A stretch of DNA of 64,000 nt, from positions 3,326,501 to 3,390,500 of the forward strand of contig OU696576.1 in assembly GCA_916048095.2 (NCBI GenBank), given 5' to 3'. Both the position numbers and the translations under genes were made by a program. Below, piece by piece: positions 59,425 to 64,000 of the stretch (positions are counted from its first letter, which is position 1; every line of letters starts with the position of its first letter). The notes under the pieces were generated by a model, which was not told the origin of the DNA, did no database searches, and was given only the letters and a program-made list of their open reading frames with translations. This DNA is from Sacculina carcini. Lineage: Eukaryota > Arthropoda > Thecostraca > Sacculinidae.

Positions 59425-62400
59425 TGACGGCCCACGACTGCCGTAAGAAGTGCCGTCTTTTATTCGTTACGGATCTCAAAGGCCGTAGATATCTGGTGGA
59501 CAGCGGGTCGGAGGTGTCGTTACTGCCGGCCCCCTCGGGATGTTCAGCCGCATTGAGTCAGCCGGTACTCCGCGCCGCCAATGGTACCTCCATATCTGTC
59601 TACAAGGTAAACCACCGTGTGGATGTAGACTTAGGTCTTGGCCGAGTGTACTCGTTTGGTTTTTTTGTGGCGGCAGTTCCGACTCCAATCCTCGGTGCTG
59701 ACTTTTTGCGGGAATTCGGCCTCATGGTCGATATGACAAAACATCGGCTGATCGACAGCGCCACCTTTTTGTCAACCAGCAGTTCACCTCAACGCACCGA
59801 CCGGTATCCAGTCATAGTTCATGTCAGCACCGTCCAGCGACGAGAGCAGGACGGCGAAGGGTTTGATGATGTTCGTCGGTCGAGCGAGTTTTTGAAACTC
59901 ACAGTTCCGCCAACAGGGTTTCCTGTGGTATCCGTACCCGGTGTGAAACACCGCATCATCACTCGCGGCAACCCGGTGTTTGCTAGACCACGACGTCTCA
60001 TGCCGGCCAAGCTAGCGGCCGCCAAGCGGGAGCTCGATGAGCTAGTGGAACGTGGCATCCTGGTACCATCATCTTCTTCATGGTCGAGCCCAATCCACCT
60101 GGTCCAGAAGGATGGTGGCGCTTCGTTCAGAATGGTTGGGTGTTGCGAACGCCTCAACGCCATCACTGTCCCGGACAGATATCCTGTGCCGCACATGCAG
60201 ACCTTCGCTGATCGTCTCTCAGGTGCCACCATTTTCAGCACAGTCGATCTGCCAAGAGCATTTGCTCAGGTTCCTGTGCATAAAGACGACCAAGATAAGA
60301 CAGCCATAACCACTCCCTTCGGGCTGTTTCAGTACACCCGCATGCCCTTCGGTCTCTGCAACGCGGCACAGACGTTTCAGAGGTTGATGGACACGGTTCT
60401 CAGGGGTATGCCGCGGGTGTACTGTTACCTAGACGACATTCTCATCTACTCGCCCGATGCTGCAACTCACCGCAGGGACTTGCAGGAGCTTTTTCGCCGT
60501 CTGAGCAAAGCTGGGTTGGCTGTCAAACCGGAGAAGTGTGTTTTTGGCGTCAGCAAGGTCCGCTTCGTTGGCATGGAGGTGTCCGCCCGTGGCATTGCAC
60601 CTCTTCCCGACAAAGTGGAGGATTTGCTGTCCATGCCGCCGCCACGAGATCCAGCGGATTGCAGAAAATACCTGGGCATGGTGAACTTATTTCATCGGTT
60701 CATCCCTAATCTGGCGTCGATTCTGCAGCCACTTCATGACACGGCGAACGCGAAGCGCGGGTTTTCCTGGGGTCCGCGCCAAACGGCAGCCTTCGAGAAA
60801 TCCAAATCTGCGCTGGCCGCCGTATCCCAGCTTGCGTACCCTCGACACGACGCCATCACAAAGGTCGTCGCGGACGCATCGGACCACGCCGTCGGCGCGG
60901 TCATTTTGCAGCTGCAGGAAGGCAGATGGGTGCCTCTGGCATACCATTCTCGTGTGTTGGCCGGTGCCCAGCTGAGATGGTGCACAGGAGACAAGGAGCT
61001 GTTTGCCATTTTCAGCGTCTTGAAGCGTTTCAGGCATTTGCTTGAAGGTCGTCCAGAACTGCAGCTGTGGACGGATCACAAGCCGTTGACGCACGCGTTC
61101 ACGAGCATGTCCGAGCGTTCGGCACGTGTACAGCGTCAACTGGCTTTCATCAGTGAATTCTCCACCGACATCAGACACATTAGCGGCCGAGACAACGCGG
61201 TGTCTGATTACCTGAGTCGACCACCGGTCTCCGTCACGGAACACCAGGTCTCACAGCTTGATGTCGTCGCTCAGCAAGGTCTGGACATCAGAAGGATCGC
61301 CATCGCGCAGCAAGGTGCCGCGGACGTTTCTGAACTCGCCGCCTCCCCGTCGCTTTGTGTTGAACGTCGAGAGGTCGAGGGTGTCCCGGGTGGCCTGCTA
61401 GTTGACGTGTCTAATGGTGTTGATCGTCCTCTTGTACCTGAGTCGCTCCAGCACGATATCTTCTGTTCATTTCACAACATGCACCATCCTAGTACACGAG
61501 CAACACGTCGCTTGATTTCCGAGCGCTTTGTTTTCAAACGCATCGGATCAAAGGTTTCAACCTGGGCGAAGAACTGTGTCCCTTGTCAGCAGTGCAAGGT
61601 CGGTCGTCATCAGCGCTCGGCTCTGCGTCGTCCTGCCACACCGTCCGGCCGATTTGAGGCCCTGCACGTTGACATCGTCGGTCCGCTTCCTGAAGCAAAC
61701 GGGTACCATTACCTGTTTACTATCGTCGACAGGTACACACGTTACCCGGATGCTGTGCCAATGACGGACGCATCGGCTGCTTCGTGCGCACGTGCACTGC
61801 TGGAATGGACTTCACGTTTCGGCATGTGCTTGTGCATCACATCAGATCGCGGACGACAGTTCGTATCTGATCTGTGGTCAGAGTTCTGGTCCATCCTGGG
61901 AGTGGCTCACAAAACAACATGCGCGTATTCTCCTCAGCAGAACGGATTGGTGGAGCGGATACATCGTCAATTGAAGGCGTCTCTCACCGCTGCACTGGAG
62001 AGGTCCACAAACTGGCTCATCGCTTTACCTGTTGTGCTGATGGGCATGCGAGCTTCTTACAAACCAGACATCAACTCGTCTTCAGCAGAGCTTGTCTTGG
62101 GAGAGAAAATGCGTCTGCCGGGCCAGTTCTTCTCTCAAACGACTCCAGCGCCGGCTTGTGAGACTGCTCGACAACTGGCAACTGCCATCTCCAAGCTGCG
62201 ACCGACACCAACATCCTGGCATCGGAGTTCTGACGCCAAACGCCCATTTGTCTCGCAGCCGCTGAAAACAGCGACACACGTATTTGTCCGCGTCGATGCT
62301 GTATGCCCGCCTTTGACACCACCTTACCGTGGTCCATATGCTGTAATCAAGCGGGGTGACAAAGCTTTTGTCCTGGACATCAACGGAAGACTAGACACCG

Positions 62401-62567
62401 TCGCCCTTGACCGGCTGAAACCAGCATTCTCGGAGAACAGTGACGCGCCCTCTCCTGCTTCGGCATCGGCTCTTCCGAACGGACCACCAGCAGCCACTTC
62501 AACGACTCAGACACCTCCCATTCCAGCTGAACCATCTCTCACACAGTGTCCAGACAGAATTGTGTAG
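59361..62567 (+). CDS. pol: C4 Pol polyprotein, intact
   Basis: 1068 codons without interruption. Retropepsin has RYLVDSGSEVSLLP (Asp about residue 47) and ILGADFLREFGLMVD. RT has FRMVGCCERLNAIT (relatives have Asp-Tyr where this reads Cys-Cys), FSTVDLPRAFAQVPV, MPFGLCNAAQTFQR and the catalytic box YCYLDDILIYS (about 356). RNase H has VVADASDHAVGAV, DKELFAIF, WTDHKPLT and VSDYLSRPP. Integrase has HNMHHPSTRA ... CVPCQQC and the core HVDIVGPLP, TSDRGRQFVSDLW and NGLVERIHR, then a basic Pro/Ser-rich tail. Translation would follow a -1 frameshift near the gag end. All catalytic residues are present, so this is a potential source of activity in trans for defective relatives. Confidence 0.93.
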   Translation: MPGIVHFPRRRVGKRQRQPAVMTAHDCRKKCRLLFVTDLKGRRYLVDSGSEVSLLPAPSGCSAALSQPVLRAANGTSISVYKVNHRVDVDLGLGRVYSFGFFVAAVPTPILGADFLREFGLMVDMTKHRLIDSATFLSTSSSPQRTDRYPVIVHVSTVQRREQDGEGFDDVRRSSEFLKLTVPPTGFPVVSVPGVKHRIITRGNPVFARPRRLMPAKLAAAKRELDELVERGILVPSSSSWSSPIHLVQKDGGASFRMVGCCERLNAITVPDRYPVPHMQTFADRLSGATIFSTVDLPRAFAQVPVHKDDQDKTAITTPFGLFQYTRMPFGLCNAAQTFQRLMDTVLRGMPRVYCYLDDILIYSPDAATHRRDLQELFRRLSKAGLAVKPEKCVFGVSKVRFVGMEVSARGIAPLPDKVEDLLSMPPPRDPADCRKYLGMVNLFHRFIPNLASILQPLHDTANAKRGFSWGPRQTAAFEKSKSALAAVSQLAYPRHDAITKVVADASDHAVGAVILQLQEGRWVPLAYHSRVLAGAQLRWCTGDKELFAIFSVLKRFRHLLEGRPELQLWTDHKPLTHAFTSMSERSARVQRQLAFISEFSTDIRHISGRDNAVSDYLSRPPVSVTEHQVSQLDVVAQQGLDIRRIAIAQQGAADVSELAASPSLCVERREVEGVPGGLLVDVSNGVDRPLVPESLQHDIFCSFHNMHHPSTRATRRLISERFVFKRIGSKVSTWAKNCVPCQQCKVGRHQRSALRRPATPSGRFEALHVDIVGPLPEANGYHYLFTIVDRYTRYPDAVPMTDASAASCARALLEWTSRFGMCLCITSDRGRQFVSDLWSEFWSILGVAHKTTCAYSPQQNGLVERIHRQLKASLTAALERSTNWLIALPVVLMGMRASYKPDINSSSAELVLGEKMRLPGQFFSQTTPAPACETARQLATAISKLRPTPTSWHRSSDAKRPFVSQPLKTATHVFVRVDAVCPPLTPPYRGPYAVIKRGDKAFVLDINGRLDTVALDRLKPAFSENSDAPSPASASALPNGPPAATSTTQTPPIPAEPSLTQCPDRIV

Positions 62568-62637
62568 TCACGGCGCGCCCGACTGGTTCGCGTCCCCAGA
62601 CGCTATCGGTAATCGGTGCCTTGCACCTGAAGGGGGC

Positions 62638-62837
62638 TGTGGCCGCCGTCTGTTATTTCTATTTATTTAATAGTTAAATATCATGCAATTGTTATATTGT
62701 TTCTGTTTTATTGTTAGACCTTGTGTGCGCCAAATGTGAAGGTGTAAAGACAACAACACATCGTGCTTCTGTAAATACACCAGTTGTTCGTTGCAGCTCG
62801 TGTGTGTTAATTACTCGTTACTGTAGGCGTTCCTACA
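62638..62837 (+). repeat. C4 3' LTR
   Basis: 200 bp starting TGTGGCCGCCG after AAGGGGGC and ending GTTCCTACA, followed by CATC. Confidence 0.93.
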
Positions 62838-62982
62838 CATCCATGGTTTAGACGGCCGATTTTTTGTATATGGAAAGTGTGTGTTGACAGCTTTCATTAA
62901 TTCATCTATTTTTCCAGCCTTCAATTCAATATTCATTCATTCATTCAAAATAGTGATATAGGAGTTATTTCATCTATAAGCC

Positions 62983-63216
62983 TGTGGCGATTGGCTCGCC
63001 ACGGAGCTACACTAGCACACAGAGCGAGTGTTCTGGACCGACTGTTTATTGCGACACAGGACACACATGCACAAGGTTGCAACGCACATGCAGATGCATA
63101 GGATTGTGTAATATGATGCCGCACACAAAATGCTGCAAGGGCAGAGGACACTGCGCGTGTGCTTCTGGCAGGTTCCCCGAAGTGGTGCGTGACGCTGTTG
63201 CACGTGGCGCACCACT
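62983..63216 (-). repeat. N1 3' LTR
   Basis: 234 bp; plus strand TGTGGCGATTGGCTCGCCAC to GGCGCACCACT. A GTGGCG/CGCCAC hairpin lies at the left end. Confidence 0.92.
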
Positions 63217-63673
63217 GAGCTCCCCCACCAGAAGCGGAGCGCTGTTGTTGATGAGTCGGCGAATACACCGGTGTAAAAACCGGCGCGCTGTACTGCACCG
63301 CAACACGAGGCCAAGTAGGTTTCACACAATCCAGTCGTCCTCGTGCTGCGCAGTCCGGTAGCGTAACAAGGTATTGTTGCAAAGACTGCAGCCAGCAAGG
63401 AGTCGAGCCAATCTTGATTGTGTTGACCCCTTGCTGCGCAGACGGTTGCTTCTGATGTTTTAACGTCCAGCGGTATCGGAACAGAGATTGCGTACGCGCC
63501 GGACGGAGTCGGTCCTCGATGGTGTGATGCTGGTTACTCTTGCCAGCAGCTTATGGTGCGTCGTCATCATAGCGAGGCACAGACGGCTGCTGACAGAGAG
63601 GCGCGGAGCGAGTAGATGGCGCATGTAGATAGCGCAGATGAGGCGCCACAGATATCAAACACAGCACCACACC

Positions 63674-63691
63674 ATCACGTCGGGGTCACCA
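63674..63691 (-). other. N1 primer-binding site (tRNA-Trp)
   Basis: On the minus strand, TGGTGACCCCGACGTGAT, a perfect 18-nt match to the tRNA-Trp 3' end complement, one base from the LTR. Confidence 0.9.
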
Positions 63692-63692
63692 A

Positions 63693-63926
63693 TGTGGCGG
63701 TTCGCTCGCCACGAAGCTACACAAACACACAGGACGAGTGTTCTGGACCGACTGTTTATTGCGACACAGGACACACATGCACAAGGTTGCAACGCACATG
63801 CAGATGCATAGGATTGTGTAATATGATGCCGCACACAAAATGCTGCAAGGGCAGAGGACACTGCGCGTGTGCTTCTGGCAGGTTCACCGAAGTGGTGCGT
63901 GACGCTGTTGCACGTGGCGCACCACT
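63693..63926 (-). repeat. N1 5' LTR
   Basis: 234 bp, very similar to 62983-63216, with a few substitutions near the left end (GGTTCGCTCGCCACGAAG). Confidence 0.92.
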
Positions 63927-64000
63927 AGCCCACTATAGTGCTCTCCAGTGCATTTATATATGTATAACGAATTATATTCAATATATCAATCGATTATATA

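Larger units (their letters stand above)
58328..62837 (+). mobile_element. C4: near-intact CsRn1-like element
   Basis: 4510 bp with LTRs of 201 and 200 bp that are almost identical. The 4-bp target duplication CATC lies at 58324-58327 and 62838-62841. It has a tRNA-Trp-type primer site, gag, a fully open pol in the -1 phase and a purine tract (TGAAGGGGGC). The one visible defect is a frameshift near the gag start. Confidence 0.94.
62983..63926 (-). mobile_element. N1: 944-bp gene-less LTR element
   Basis: Two 234-bp direct LTRs enclose a 476-bp interior with no coding potential, flanked by AGCC (62979-62982 and 63927-63930). A tRNA-Trp primer site and a purine tract are present in minus orientation. 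The purine-tract block CTCCCCCACCAGAAGCGGAG is identical to that of C3, and the LTR termini resemble C3. It fits the definition of a TRIM-like non-autonomous element. Confidence 0.92.

Overview
The window reads as invertebrate animal DNA made almost entirely of retrotransposons. I found no ordinary host gene, no tRNA or rRNA gene and no CRISPR array. Every protein region I recognise is Gag, retropepsin, reverse transcriptase (RT), RNase H, integrase or LINE endonuclease/RT. The mix (CsRn1-type Ty3/gypsy elements with tRNA-Trp primer sites, Mag/K02A2.6-like gypsy, BEL/Pao, CR1/L2-like LINEs) is known from flatworms, molluscs, arthropods and similar animals. The sequence alone does not fix the phylum.

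Layout. 1-1608 (-): 5' end of a gypsy-like element, P1. 2022-6027 (-): Mag/K02A2.6-like element M1, framed by 112-bp LTRs and a 4-bp target duplication, with gag lost. 6225-6604 (-): solo LTR. 6605-11198 (+): CsRn1-like element C1. 11199-14802: 497-bp tandem repeat whose second copy is split by a LINE (11986-14600). 14804-15730: a short element with primer site and polypurine tract but no genes, then another LTR. 16147-22643 (-): LTR-pol-LTR-pol-LTR array (D) made by unequal exchange. 22644-24578: LTR fragments, including a 68-bp tandem array built on the primer-binding site. 24579-35469 (+): BEL/Pao element with gypsy-like element P2 nested at 27177-31715. 37222-44376 (-): CsRn1-like element C3, whose two LTRs each carry a different LINE fragment; one fragment carries a fold-back element. 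44692-44923: solo LTR. 45977-57400 (+): LINE sequence broken by the intact Mag-like element M2 (46530-51070) and by P3 (51942-56125). 58328-62837 (+): C4, with an intact pol. 62983-63926 (-): N1, a 944-bp gene-less LTR element.

How parts relate. P1, P2 and P3 share a 12-nt block directly after the 5' LTR. It is complementary to the 5' end of metazoan tRNA-Phe instead of a tRNA 3' end, and this is the most unusual signal here. N1 and the solo LTR at 44692 share LTR termini, primer site (N1) and polypurine tract (N1) with C3, so N1 is probably mobilised by a C3-like element. M2 (identical LTRs, one open 1371-codon gag-pol) and C4 look youngest; M1, P3 and the BEL element are decayed.
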